This document shows positions 1-7,807 of a DNA stretch of 33,525 bases, piece after piece (position 1 is the stretch's first letter; each line of letters begins with the position of its first letter). Location of the stretch: positions 1-33,525 of the forward strand of contig JAJRQN010000012.1 of NCBI GenBank assembly GCA_024280235.1, given 5' to 3'. Source of the stretch: Bacteroidota bacterium. Its GTDB lineage: Bacteria > Bacteroidota > Bacteroidia > Bacteroidales > F082. The position numbers and the translations under genes are program-made. Below the pieces are notes generated by a model that was not told where the DNA came from, searched no databases, and saw only the letters and a program-made list of their open reading frames with translations.

Positions 1-1
1 A

Positions 2-679
2 AAAGATAAAATCCTTTCTATTATCGGACATGACCTGCTCGGGCCTATCGGGACGCAGAAATCTATTCTTGATATGGTAATTGACGAAGTGGATGACTTC
101 TCAAGAGAAGAAATATTGCAATTGCTACAGACTATGAAGCCTTCGCTCGATGCCACATATACGATGATAGAAAATTTGCTTTCGTGGGCACGGATTATGC
201 GTCGAAGTATTAAGCCCGGTTTAAAACAAAATGATCTTTCTCAGATTATTGAAAAATCGTTTGATTTACTTAAACAGCAGGCAGAACAGAAAAACATTAA
301 ATTGGTTTATTCCGATGATGCAGAGGTTCTTGCTGTTTTTGATAAAAATCTGATTGAGATTGTAATTCGGAATTTGCTTTCCAATGCCATCAAATTTTCC
401 AACCCTGATAGTGAAATCCGTGTGGATGTTGTGCAACATGAAGAATTTGTACAAGTGAGTGTAACAGATCAGGGAGTGGGTATTTCTGAGGAGGATATAC
501 ATAAAATTCTGAGTGAAAAAGAGAAAATAGAATCGCATCTCGGAACCCGTAAGGAGAAAGGTACGGGATTGGGGCTGGTGGTCGTGAAAGAGTTTGTTCA
601 GCTTAACAACGGTCAGTTTTCTATTGAAAGTCAGCCCGGAAGAGGGACTACTTTCTCTTTGTCTCTGCCACGGGTGTAA
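2..679 (+). CDS. Sensor histidine kinase, C-terminal part (5' end outside window)
   Basis: The frame is open from base 2, so the gene starts upstream of the window; about 225 codons are visible. The phosphoacceptor box reads DKILSIIGHDLLGP, with the histidine codon at 29-31 (HisKA domain). A HATPase_c domain follows, with an N box (NLLSNAIKFS), a G1 box (DQGVGIS) and a G2 box (GTGLGLVVVKEF). These show an ATP-dependent autophosphorylating kinase of a two-component system. The sensor part is not visible. No response regulator or receiver domain follows the kinase domain: the protein ends at the usual catalytic-domain end, so it is not a hybrid kinase at its C-terminus. The methionine at 74 lies after the H box and cannot be the real start. 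The signal sensed cannot be told from this fragment. Confidence 0.93.
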   Translation, partial: KDKILSIIGHDLLGPIGTQKSILDMVIDEVDDFSREEILQLLQTMKPSLDATYTMIENLLSWARIMRRSIKPGLKQNDLSQIIEKSFDLLKQQAEQKNIKLVYSDDAEVLAVFDKNLIEIVIRNLLSNAIKFSNPDSEIRVDVVQHEEFVQVSVTDQGVGISEEDIHKILSEKEKIESHLGTRKEKGTGLGLVVVKEFVQLNNGQFSIESQPGRGTTFSLSLPRV

Positions 680-716
680 CGTATGTTACCTGTTATTGCT
701 TTTTCAATATTTCTCA

Positions 717-746
717 TTTGTGTTTCTCCCTTTTTCCCTATTTTTG
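717..746 (+). promoter_or_regulatory. Bacteroidota-type promoter for the aminotransferase gene
   Basis: TTTG at 717-720, an 18-bp spacer and TATTTTTG at 739-746 match the -33 TTTG / -7 TAnnTTTG consensus of the Bacteroidota primary sigma factor. Transcription would start near 753, leaving a leader of about 155 nt before the gene at 910. The 230-bp gap 680-909 holds nothing else I can name. Confidence 0.6.
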
Positions 747-909
747 TAGTTGACAAATAAAACTCCGTTTAGGATTTATTCATTCGACGAAACAGAATTA
801 TGCTTGTGCAGAACCGGTCTGTAAAATAATAAATACTGTCTCTTTCAGTATAGCTGCATCTGATAGAATGAAGAATTACAGTTTTAAGGAGCAACAGAGG
901 AGATAAAAT

Positions 910-2046
910 ATGAAATACCCCATGGTTGACCTGTCGGGTCAGTATAAGAAGCTAAAATCACAAATTGATGAAGCAATTCATGATGTGATAGACAGTACGG
1001 CTTTTATCAACGGCCCGGCTGTAAAAAGTTTTCAAAAGCACCTTGAAGAATATCTGCATGTGAAACATGTGATAACCTGTGGCAACGGCACCGATGCATT
1101 GCAACTGGCACTTATGGCTCTTGATTTGCAACCCGGCGATGAGGTGATTACCACCTCTTTTACTTTCATTGCTACGGTCGAAGTCATTGCATTGCTGAAA
1201 CTGACACCTGTGTTGGTGGATGTGCTTCCCGATACCTACAACATCGATCCGGAAGCTGTGAAAAGAGCTGTTACATCGCGTACCAAAGCCATTATTCCGG
1301 TGCACTTGTTCGGGCAAACGGCGGATATGCAACAGATCATGGAAATCGCCCGTAAATACAACCTGTTTGTTGTAGAAGATACGGCACAGGCGTTGGGTGC
1401 TGATTTTACCAATTTGGAAACAGGAAAAACAGAAAAAGCCGGAACCATTGGAACCATTGGCTGCACCTCCTTTTTTCCGTCTAAGAACCTTGGCGCTTAC
1501 GGTGATGGCGGCGCTGTCTTTACAAACGATGATACTCTCGCCGAAAAGCTGCGGATACTTGCAAACCACGGGATGAAAGTCAGGTATCACCATGATTTTG
1601 TTGGCATTAACTCCCGTCTTGATACGTTGCAGGCGGCTGTTTTGGATGTTAAACTTCCCCATTTGGACGAGTATGCTGCTGTTCGCCAGAAAGCGGCTGC
1701 CTTTTATGACCGGATTTTTTCCGAATGTAAAAAAATAAAAACGCCTGCAACCGCGTCTTTTACTTCGCATGTCTATCATCAATATACCATGGTGTTGCAG
1801 GATGTGGATCGGAAAGCCCTGATGGATTATCTTGCCAAACGCGACATCGCATCGGCGGTTTATTATCCCGTGCCGTTACATTTGCAAAAAGCATACTGCG
1901 ATGAGCGATACGGAGAAGGTGATTTTCCGGTAACGGAAGCGTTGAGCCGCTCGGTAATGTCTCTGCCTATTCATACCGAAATGACAACGGAGATTCAGGG
2001 AGCTATTGCAGGCGCGGTTTTAGAGTTTATGCACAAAAACGAATAA
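910..2046 (+). CDS. DegT/DnrJ/EryC1/StrS-family PLP aminotransferase (nucleotide sugar)
   Basis: A 378-residue full-length member of the family that aminates keto-sugar nucleotides using pyridoxal phosphate and glutamate. The N-terminus (YPMVDLSGQYKKLKSQIDEAI), the cofactor-binding segment GNGTDALQLAL and the motif FFPSKNLGAYGDGG with the PLP-binding lysine at about residue 192 are typical. The start is supported by a purine-rich ribosome site (GGAGA, 899-903) before ATG. The next gene, a WbpD/WlbB-like acyltransferase, begins 2 bp after the stop. The pair resembles WbpE plus WbpD, which make and acetylate a 3-amino sugar in synthesis of diacetamido-uronic acids. That precise substrate is an inference from the pairing; the oxidase and dehydrogenase partners (WbpB, WbpA) are not in the window. 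Confidence 0.9.
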   Translation: MKYPMVDLSGQYKKLKSQIDEAIHDVIDSTAFINGPAVKSFQKHLEEYLHVKHVITCGNGTDALQLALMALDLQPGDEVITTSFTFIATVEVIALLKLTPVLVDVLPDTYNIDPEAVKRAVTSRTKAIIPVHLFGQTADMQQIMEIARKYNLFVVEDTAQALGADFTNLETGKTEKAGTIGTIGCTSFFPSKNLGAYGDGGAVFTNDDTLAEKLRILANHGMKVRYHHDFVGINSRLDTLQAAVLDVKLPHLDEYAAVRQKAAAFYDRIFSECKKIKTPATASFTSHVYHQYTMVLQDVDRKALMDYLAKRDIASAVYYPVPLHLQKAYCDERYGEGDFPVTEALSRSVMSLPIHTEMTTEIQGAIAGAVLEFMHKNE

Positions 2047-2048
2047 CT

Positions 2049-2624
2049 ATGAATAAAGAATATTTTGCCCACGAAACAGCTGTAATAGACGAAGGCTGTG
2101 AAATTGGGAAAGGAACTAAAATCTGGCATTTTTCGCACATTATGAGTGGTTGCAAGCTGGGAGAAAATTGTAATATCGGTCAGAACGTGGTGGTTTCGCC
2201 GGAAGTGGTACTTGGAAAAAATGTAAAAGTTCAAAACAATGTTTCCATATACACAGGCGTCATCTGTGAGGACGATGTTTTCCTTGGCCCTTCTATGGTT
2301 TTCACCAATGTAATCAATCCGCGGAGTAACGTCAACAGGCGTGGACAATACACCAAAACCATTGTTCGCAGAGGTGTTTCCATTGGCGCGAACGCCACCA
2401 TTGTCTGCGGACACGACATTGGTGAGTTTGCGTTTATAGGTGCCGGAGCAGTGGTTACAAAAGAAGTTCTGCCTTACGCCCTGGTGGTGGGAAATCCGGC
2501 TCGTCAGGTTGGCTGGATGAGTGAGTACGGGCATCGCCTCACTTTTGATAAGGACAACGTCGCCGAATGCCCCGAAAGCCATGAAAAGTATAAACTGGAA
2601 GTGGGAAAAGTGAAAAAAATGTAG
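2049..2624 (+). CDS. Hexapeptide-repeat acyltransferase, WbpD/WlbB-like
   Basis: A 191-residue left-handed beta-helix protein. After the opening (YFAHETAVIDEGCEIGKGTKIWHFSHI) come repeated hexapeptides such as IGQNVVVSPEVVLGKNVKVQNNVSI, and later IGANATIVCGHDIGEFAFIGAGAVVTKEV. The family includes UDP-sugar N-acetyltransferases (WbpD, WlbB) and FdtC-type enzymes, which transfer acetyl from acetyl-CoA to an amino sugar. The gene lies 2 bp behind the DegT aminotransferase, so the two are translated from one message and probably act in sequence: the first installs the amine and this one acetylates it. The exact acceptor sugar cannot be read from sequence. The C-terminal 30 residues (FDKDNVAECPESHEKYKL) fall outside the helix, as is common in WbpD-like proteins. 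Confidence 0.88.
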   Translation: MNKEYFAHETAVIDEGCEIGKGTKIWHFSHIMSGCKLGENCNIGQNVVVSPEVVLGKNVKVQNNVSIYTGVICEDDVFLGPSMVFTNVINPRSNVNRRGQYTKTIVRRGVSIGANATIVCGHDIGEFAFIGAGAVVTKEVLPYALVVGNPARQVGWMSEYGHRLTFDKDNVAECPESHEKYKLEVGKVKKM

Positions 2625-2660
2625 CTTTCTTATGAAAAAAAACAGCTCTGCTTTATTTTA

Positions 2661-2692
2661 TTGAACATATTGCCAGATTCGTTGTATATTTA
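2661..2692 (+). promoter_or_regulatory. Possible promoter for galE
   Basis: TTG at 2661-2663, a 21-bp spacer and TATATTTA at 2685-2692 fit the -33/-7 pattern except for the last base of the -7 box. The predicted start of transcription would lie about 20 nt before the galE ATG. Confidence 0.35.
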
Positions 2693-2717
2693 CTATCTCA
2701 TTTAAAATAACTAAATC

Positions 2718-3740
2718 ATGAAAATTCTTGTTACCGGCGGAACCGGATACATCGGTTCTCACACGGTTGTTGAACTACAAAACAAAGGTTTTGAAGTACT
2801 TATTGTGGATAATCTTTCCAATTCCAGTGCAGAGATTGTGGATAAGATAGAGCAAATCACCGGCATACGACCGGTTTTGGAGGTATTTGACCTTGGCGAC
2901 CGCGAAAAAACCGCCGACTTCTTTAAGAGAAACAACGACCTTATGGGTGTGATTCATTTTGCTGCTTTCAAAGCGGTTGGTGAATCGGTGGAAAAACCTT
3001 TAATGTATTACCGGAATAACCTTGTTTCGTTAATGAACATCCTGGAAAGCATGAAAGAAAATGGTGTTCAGAATTTTGTTTTCTCCTCTTCGTGTACTGT
3101 TTACGGACAGCCCGATACGCTCCCTGTATCTGAAAAAGCACCTATCAAAAAGGCAGAATCGCCCTATGGCAATACAAAACAAATTTCAGAAGAAATTATT
3201 CAGGATACCATAAAAACCTCTGACATTCACGGTATTGCCCTTCGCTATTTTAACCCTATCGGCGCTCACGAAACAACTTTGATAGGGGAGTTGCCGCTCG
3301 GTGTTCCCAACAATCTGGTTCCATTTATAACCCAAACAGCTATTGGAATACGTGATGAGTTGAAAGTCTTTGGCAATGATTATCCGACCCCGGATGGGAC
3401 GCCTATTCGTGATTATATCCATGTTGTTGATCTTGCCAAAGCTCATGTGGTGTCTGTGAATCGCATGATTCAGAACAAAATGAAAAAAGTTTTTGAGGTT
3501 TTTAACCTTGGAACCGGAAAAGGTTATTCGGTGCTGGAAGTGATTAAGGCATTTGAGAAAGTTTCGGGACAAAAGTTGAATTACAGGATTGTAGGACGGC
3601 GCGAAGGCGACATCATCCAGGTTTGGGCTGATCCTTCCTTTTCTAACGAAGAACTGGGATGGAAAGCCGAGAAAGAGCTGGATGAAATGGTAGCTTCTGC
3701 GTGGAAGTGGGAGCAGGCTTATCGGACAGAAAATAAATAA
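2718..3740 (+). CDS. galE: UDP-glucose 4-epimerase
   Basis: A 340-residue extended short-chain dehydrogenase that interconverts UDP-glucose and UDP-galactose with a tightly bound NAD. Visible are the glycine-rich NAD motif (GGTGYIGSH, residues 7-15), the catalytic serine context FSSSCTVYG, the YxxxK pair in SPYGNTK, and the C-terminal substrate-binding stretch RREGDIIQVWADPS. Length and colinearity match GalE throughout. It sits 93 bp after the acyltransferase gene with its own possible promoter, so it may be independently transcribed. Together with the flanking genes it supplies sugar nucleotides for surface polysaccharide. Homologous epimerases acting on other UDP-sugars cannot be fully excluded. 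Confidence 0.93.
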   Translation: MKILVTGGTGYIGSHTVVELQNKGFEVLIVDNLSNSSAEIVDKIEQITGIRPVLEVFDLGDREKTADFFKRNNDLMGVIHFAAFKAVGESVEKPLMYYRNNLVSLMNILESMKENGVQNFVFSSSCTVYGQPDTLPVSEKAPIKKAESPYGNTKQISEEIIQDTIKTSDIHGIALRYFNPIGAHETTLIGELPLGVPNNLVPFITQTAIGIRDELKVFGNDYPTPDGTPIRDYIHVVDLAKAHVVSVNRMIQNKMKKVFEVFNLGTGKGYSVLEVIKAFEKVSGQKLNYRIVGRREGDIIQVWADPSFSNEELGWKAEKELDEMVASAWKWEQAYRTENK

Positions 3741-3741
3741 A

Positions 3742-3860
3742 GCTTGCCGGAAAACTTCAATTTCTTCGTTACGCTTACTTTGGGTATTAGTCATTTACAT
3801 TAGTAAACTCCTAACACTCAAAGTTTCTCAAGCCTCGAACCTGAAGCTTTCTGACTAAGC
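3742..3860. repeat. Large imperfect inverted repeat (about 119 nt)
   Basis: The block right after galE folds back on itself. The inner arms 3777-3790 (ACTTTGGGTATTAG) and 3811-3824 (CTAACACTCAAAGT) match at 12 of 14 positions. The outer arms 3742-3767 and 3836-3860 share GCTT, GAAA, CTTCA and TTCG in collinear order when one is reverse-complemented. No protein is encoded. It looks like a degraded palindromic repeat or MITE-like remnant. It could also act as a weak 3' structure for galE, but there is no T-run. Confidence 0.5.
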
Positions 3861-3994
3861 AGATTAGAAATAGAGAGTTTTCTTGTTGACACTAAATAGA
3901 TTGAAGAAAATTAATGAAAATGTGAAACCATCATGACGTTAAAAAAATACATAAAAGGATGATTATAAGTTCCGTTGGGAGCGTTATTTTGTTA

Positions 3995-4016
3995 ACCACG
4001 GGTTTTAACCCGTGGT
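3995..4016. repeat. REP-like hairpin, 10-bp perfect stem
   Basis: The arms ACCACGGGTT and AACCCGTGGT form a perfect 10-bp stem with a 2-nt loop. A module beginning GTTCCGTT (3969-3987) precedes it. A second stem ATTTTCG/CGAAAAT lies at about 4046-4075. The same kind of module is seen again around 7663-7743. Confidence 0.6.
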
Positions 4017-4082
4017 AGAAAAAAAGGCATGACCGTTTTGGCGTGATTTTCGATGGCGAAGCCGAAAATTATGACAAAACAA

Positions 4083-4118
4083 AATGCAATAGATCAATAT
4101 ATTACAAAATTATAAACA
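4083..4118 (+). repeat. 36-nt conserved repeat tail, copy 1 (rmlB leader)
   Basis: These 36 nt, ending in TTACAAAATTATAAACA, match 7755-7790 at 31 of 36 positions and 8003-8038 at about 25 of 36. Copy 1 ends 1 nt before the rmlB ATG, so it is the immediate leader of that gene. Confidence 0.7.
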
Positions 4119-4119
4119 G

Positions 4120-5172
4120 ATGAGAAAAATATTAATTACCGGAGGTGCCGGTTTCATCGGCTCACATGTGGTACGGCTGTTTGTCAACAAATATCCTGAT
4201 TATGAAATTTATAACCTTGACAAACTGACTTATGCGGGAAACCTTGAAAACCTGAAAGATGTAGCTAAAAAACCCAATTATCATTTTATTCTTGGCGACA
4301 TTACTAATGATGATTTTATCCGGCAGTTGTTTTTAAAAGAGCAATTTGATGGTGTCATCCATCTCGCTGCCGAGTCGCATGTGGACAGGTCTATCACACA
4401 TCCCAACGAATTTGTCATCACCAACGTGGTGGGGACGGTTAACCTCCTGAATGCAGCTAAAGCAATATGGAAGGACAACTATGAAGGGAAACGTTTTTAT
4501 CATGTTTCCACCGATGAAGTTTACGGTGCGTTGGGAGATGAAGGTTATTTTACCGAGGAAACCCGCTACGATCCGCATAGTCCGTATTCTGCCTCCAAAG
4601 CCAGCTCCGACCATTTTGTAAGAGCCTATCATGATACTTACGGTTTGCCTGTTATTATTTCCAATTGTTCAAACAATTACGGTCCAAATCAGTTTCCCGA
4701 GAAGCTTATCCCGTTGTTTATCAATAATATCAGGCATAACAAGCCGTTGCCTGTTTACGGAAAAGGAGTGAATGTCCGCGACTGGTTGTATGTGGAAGAT
4801 CATGCAACTGCCATAGACGTGATTTATCACAACGGTGCCACCGGGCGGACTTTTAACGTTGGTGGTCATAACGAGTGGCGCAACATCGACCTGATAAAAG
4901 TACTTTGTAAAGTGGTGGACAGAAAACTGGGACGTGAGGCCGGAACTTCCGAAAAACTAATTACTTATGTTACCGACCGCGCCGGCCATGATTTGCGATA
5001 TGCCATCGATTCGTCAAAATTGCAACGTGAATTGGGATGGAGACCCAGCCTGCAGTTTGAAGAAGGTATTGAAAAAACCGTGGATTGGTATCTCAGCAAC
5101 AAACAATGGCTCGACAATGTTACATCGGGAAATTACCAAAATTATTACAAAGAGATGTATGGCAACCGGTAA
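4120..5172 (+). CDS. rmlB: dTDP-glucose 4,6-dehydratase
   Basis: A 350-residue extended short-chain dehydrogenase that converts dTDP-glucose to dTDP-4-keto-6-deoxyglucose, the committed step to dTDP-rhamnose and related deoxysugars. It shows the NAD motif GGAGFIGSH, the DKLTYAGNLENL segment typical of RmlB, the catalytic STDEVYG (Asp132, Glu133), Tyr156/Lys160 in YSASK, and NNYGPNQFPEKLIPL. The start follows a repeat-derived leader with no clear ribosome site. The other rml genes (A, C, D) are absent from the window, so they must be elsewhere, or the product is used for another deoxysugar. Transcription must begin somewhere within 3741-4100, but I see no convincing -7 box there. Confidence 0.95.
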   Translation: MRKILITGGAGFIGSHVVRLFVNKYPDYEIYNLDKLTYAGNLENLKDVAKKPNYHFILGDITNDDFIRQLFLKEQFDGVIHLAAESHVDRSITHPNEFVITNVVGTVNLLNAAKAIWKDNYEGKRFYHVSTDEVYGALGDEGYFTEETRYDPHSPYSASKASSDHFVRAYHDTYGLPVIISNCSNNYGPNQFPEKLIPLFINNIRHNKPLPVYGKGVNVRDWLYVEDHATAIDVIYHNGATGRTFNVGGHNEWRNIDLIKVLCKVVDRKLGREAGTSEKLITYVTDRAGHDLRYAIDSSKLQRELGWRPSLQFEEGIEKTVDWYLSNKQWLDNVTSGNYQNYYKEMYGNR

Positions 5173-5298
5173 ATGGCCATTTTTAAAGCTTACCTGTTAT
5201 CATCTTATGAAAAATTTCCAATAATATGGATATTTAAAAGCCTGTAATACAATAATTAAGCATGAATTGAAAACGGAAGATATTTTTTTCAACAAACA

Positions 5299-5330
5299 TT
5301 TGAAAAATCAAAAAAATATTCCGTTCTTTG
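5299..5330 (+). promoter_or_regulatory. Possible promoter for rpmB
   Basis: TTTG at 5299-5302, a 20-bp spacer and GTTCTTTG at 5323-5330. The -7 box has the TTTG half but lacks the TA half of the consensus. Confidence 0.3.
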
Positions 5331-5365
5331 CACTCCATTTTTTGAACACGATAAAAAGCGAAACC

Positions 5366-5605
5366 ATGTCAAGAATTTGTCAGATAACAGGAAAAAAAGT
5401 GATTACCGGAAACAATGTTTCCCACTCACATATTAAAACCAAAAGAAAATTTCATCCGAACCTTCAAACCAAACGGTTTTACATTCCTGAGACCGATAAA
5501 TGGGTTACTTTGATGGTATCGGCTGCCGGGATTAGGACCATTAATAAAAAAGGTATTTTCAATGCCCTGAAAGAAGCCGAAGAAAAAGGTTTTTATAAAG
5601 CCTGA
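5366..5605 (+). CDS. rpmB: 50S ribosomal protein bL28
   Basis: The 79-residue protein begins [24 protein letters not shown] and continues with [17 protein letters not shown], typical of Bacteroidota L28. It is a structural protein of the large ribosomal subunit. The reading frame is open further upstream to 5267, but those residues have no L28 similarity and the ATG at 5366 gives the normal length. The gene ends in TGA at its expected C-terminus, which shows that TGA is a genuine stop in this genome. In many Bacteroidota rpmB is followed by rpmG and a DUF4295 gene. Here it stands alone and runs straight into a terminator shared with the convergent adk gene. Confidence 0.95.
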   Translation: MSRICQITGKKVITGNNVSHSHIKTKRKFHPNLQTKRFYIPETDKWVTLMVSAAGIRTINKKGIFNALKEAEEKGFYKA

Positions 5606-5630
5606 GTTAAAAAATAATGTTTAAAAAAAA

Positions 5631-5660
5631 GCTGTCAGCCTTTGGCCGACAGCTTTTTTT
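5631..5660 (+). terminator. Bidirectional intrinsic terminator between rpmB and adk
   Basis: GCTGTCAGCC (5631-5640) and GGCCGACAGC (5644-5653) form a 10-bp stem with one A/C mismatch and a 3-nt loop. It is followed by a T-run (5654-5660) and preceded by an A-run (5623-5630). It can therefore end rpmB on the plus strand and hpt-adk on the minus strand. Confidence 0.85.
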
Positions 5661-5688
5661 GTATCCTTATTTTTTTGCTATTTTATTA

Positions 5689-6858
5689 TTAGTAGGAGTC
5701 GTGAAGAATATCTTTCACTTTCTCTTCAAGGCTTTCAAAGACGTCTTTTTCATCTCTCTCGGCCCGGATAGAAAAATATTTTCCCTGATTTTTATAATAG
5801 TCAACGACCGGGTTGGTCTTTTCTTTGTATTGCTCCAGCCGGTTTACAATCAACTCGGCGTTGGCATCGTAAGGCCGGGCTTTTTCTGTGCGACCACGTG
5901 CCGAAAGTCTTTTTATCGCATCAAGTGTCGGGATTTTCATGTCGATCATGGCCGAAACCGACATATTTACCCGCTGGAGCAGACCATCAAGGATGTAAGC
6001 CTGAATAAGTGTCCGGGGGAAACCTTTAAAAATAAAGCCGTTAGCATCCGGATTTTCATTGATTCTGCGTTCAATAAGCTGAATGGGGATTTCGTCCGGT
6101 ACAATCTCTCCCTTGTCCATGTATGGTTTGGCAAGCTTTCCTATTTCCGTGCCATCTTTAATTTCCTGACGCATCATCTTTCCTGTAGAGATATAGACTA
6201 ATCCGAATTCTTTGGCCAGCAGGTTGCCCTGAGTTCCTTTTCCGGCTCCCGGTTTTCCAAGTAGAACGATATTCGTTTGTGAAACAGATTTTGTTTGTTC
6301 AACGACTTCAACAATATTTTTAAAGATTTCATCAATTTCACCAACGCCATTCAGAGGATAATATTTGTTCTTTTTGGCATAAAAGTCAGCAACCGGTTTT
6401 GTTTTATTTTCATATTCTTTTAACCGGTTTTTAATAACTTCAAGGTTGTCATCCGAACGTCCGGAAACTTTAGCCCTTAACAAAAGTCGCTTGATCAGCT
6501 CGTCTTCAGGGGCCTCAAGGCTTACCATGCAATTTAGTGAGGTATTGAGCTTTAATAGAAGGCCTTCCAGAATATAGGCCTGTACTGTGGTTCGCGGGAA
6601 GCCATCAAATAAAATTCCTTTTGAATCAGGGTTAGTCTTGATCTTTTTTTCAATAAGTTGGATCACCAATTCGTCATCTACCAGACCGCCCTGTTCAATA
6701 ATTGATTTAGCTTTCATACCCAAATCAGAGCCTTCTGCGATTTCTGTTCGCAGCATGTCTCCGGTGGAGATGTAAGTCAGGTTATACTTTTCAAGGAGTT
6801 TTTTCGACTGGGTTCCTTTCCCCGCCCCGGGTGGGCCAAAAAGTGCAATATTTAACAT
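5689..6858 (-). CDS. adk: Tandem (two-domain) adenylate kinase; second domain degenerate
   Basis: 389 residues, about twice the usual adenylate kinase length, because two complete domains are fused in one frame. Domain 1 (about 1-188) has GPPGAGKGTQ (8-17), STGDMLR (31-37), DGFPRT (85-90) and the lid signature GRSDD (133-137), all the hallmarks of an active enzyme making 2 ADP from ATP and AMP. Domain 2 (about 195-389) keeps the P-loop GKPGAGKGTQ (201-210) and the overall fold motifs. However, STGD has become STGK (Lys227), DGFPRT has become KGFPRT (Lys278), and the lid reads RPYDAN where domain 1 has GRSDDN. Lys227 and Lys278 replace aspartates that lie near the Mg-nucleotide in E. coli Adk. 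Domain 2 is thus probably a regulatory or structural copy, or has altered specificity; that is inference. The gene lies 17 bp behind hpt, in an apparent purine operon. Confidence 0.93.
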   Translation of the reverse strand: MLNIALFGPPGAGKGTQSKKLLEKYNLTYISTGDMLRTEIAEGSDLGMKAKSIIEQGGLVDDELVIQLIEKKIKTNPDSKGILFDGFPRTTVQAYILEGLLLKLNTSLNCMVSLEAPEDELIKRLLLRAKVSGRSDDNLEVIKNRLKEYENKTKPVADFYAKKNKYYPLNGVGEIDEIFKNIVEVVEQTKSVSQTNIVLLGKPGAGKGTQGNLLAKEFGLVYISTGKMMRQEIKDGTEIGKLAKPYMDKGEIVPDEIPIQLIERRINENPDANGFIFKGFPRTLIQAYILDGLLQRVNMSVSAMIDMKIPTLDAIKRLSARGRTEKARPYDANAELIVNRLEQYKEKTNPVVDYYKNQGKYFSIRAERDEKDVFESLEEKVKDILHDSY

Positions 6859-6875
6859 GATTTTAAGGTTTTAGG

Positions 6876-7412
6876 TTATTGAACGATTTTGTAAATATCT
6901 TTCAGGTTGCGGGCCTGGCCATTGTAATCAAGGCCGTAGCCGATGATAAAATCATTGGGTATTTCTAATCCGATATAATCAATTTTAAAATGTTTTTGAT
7001 ACGAATTCGGCTTAAAAAGAAGTGTGGCGATACGCAGCTCTTTTATTTTCTTATCACTCAGGTATTCCAGAACCTTTTCCATGCTTATGCCCGTATCCAC
7101 AATGTCCTCCACCAATACTACCGTGCGTCCTTCAACGGATTCGTCCAGCCCGATAAGCTGGCGTACATTACCCGTTGACTGCGTTCCTGAATAGGAGACA
7201 AATTTGATAAATGAGATTTCTGCCGGGAAATGCAGCTTTTTAAACAGGTCGCCTGCAAACATAAATGCACCATTGAGGATAACAAGAAAAAGCGGATTGT
7301 TATCAGCCAAATCATGCTCCAGATCAACAACCATCTTTTCGATGGCAGCATCTATTTTTTCATGGGAGATATACGGTTCAAAAACCTTATCAAGTACTGT
7401 AATTGTTGCCAT
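6876..7412 (-). CDS. hpt: Hypoxanthine phosphoribosyltransferase
   Basis: A 178-residue type I phosphoribosyltransferase that salvages hypoxanthine (and usually guanine) to IMP/GMP using PRPP. The PRPP-binding motif VVLVEDIVDTGISM is intact, with the upstream flexible-loop region FVSYSGTQSTGNVRQLIGL and the C-terminal purine-binding part LEIPNDFIIGYGLDYNGQARNL. It is the first gene of a minus-strand pair with adk, joining two purine nucleotide steps. The start ATG (7410-7412) lies about 28 bp from a good -7 box. Confidence 0.95.
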   Translation of the reverse strand: MATITVLDKVFEPYISHEKIDAAIEKMVVDLEHDLADNNPLFLVILNGAFMFAGDLFKKLHFPAEISFIKFVSYSGTQSTGNVRQLIGLDESVEGRTVVLVEDIVDTGISMEKVLEYLSDKKIKELRIATLLFKPNSYQKHFKIDYIGLEIPNDFIIGYGLDYNGQARNLKDIYKIVQ

Positions 7413-7439
7413 TGTAAATAATAAATTTATAATAGCTCA

Positions 7440-7447
7440 CAAAGATA
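7440..7447 (-). promoter_or_regulatory. -7 box of the hpt-adk promoter
   Basis: On the minus strand the sequence is TATCTTTG, an exact TAnnTTTG match, about 28 nt before the hpt ATG. I see no matching TTTG at -33 (the area is A/T-rich). Confidence 0.5.
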
Positions 7448-7692
7448 ATATTTCATTAATATTTTTGGCTTTTTATTGTGAAAAATATTTTTTGATGCGA
7501 TGAAAGGATGGAATAAAGGGTAAAAGGGTTGGAGGATTGAAGGGTTGAAGAGTAAGAGGGTTGGAGGGTGGTGAGCGGGTGAAATGAACCGGTAATTAGT
7601 ATGTGGGCAAGTGAAGGAAAATAGCAGATGAAACACGCATGGGGCAAATCGCCACACAATTTGTTCCGTTAAACGGGAGGAACATTATCAAA

Positions 7693-7743
7693 GTCCGCCT
7701 TAGGCGGACGACTCAAATGTAGCCTTGGATTGAAGTCCAAGGC
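7693..7743. repeat. Pair of REP-like hairpins
   Basis: GTCCGCC (7693-7699) pairs with GGCGGAC (7703-7709) around TTA. GCCTTGGA (7722-7729) pairs with TCCAAGGC (7736-7743) around TTGAAG. A GTTCCGTT module (7663-7688) stands just before, the same order as at 3969-4016. Confidence 0.65.
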
Positions 7744-7754
7744 GATAGTGTCAG

Positions 7755-7790
7755 AATGCATCACATCAGTATTTTACAAAATTATAAACA
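7755..7790 (+). repeat. 36-nt conserved repeat tail, copy 2
   Basis: Identical to copy 1 (4083-4118) at 31 of 36 positions, including the run TTACAAAATTATAAACA. An ATG follows 1 nt after the tail (7792) but opens only a 14-codon frame. Confidence 0.7.
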
Positions 7791-7807
7791 TATGAAACAT
7801 CCATGGC

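Noticed and set aside
958-2582. Long minus-strand open frames opposite the aminotransferase and acyltransferase genes
   Set aside because: They mirror well-conserved plus-strand genes and show no family motifs, promoter or ribosome site.
5617-6201. Plus-strand open frame of 194 codons opposite adk
   Set aside because: It is a shadow of the clearly conserved adk gene on the minus strand, and it starts at the terminator.
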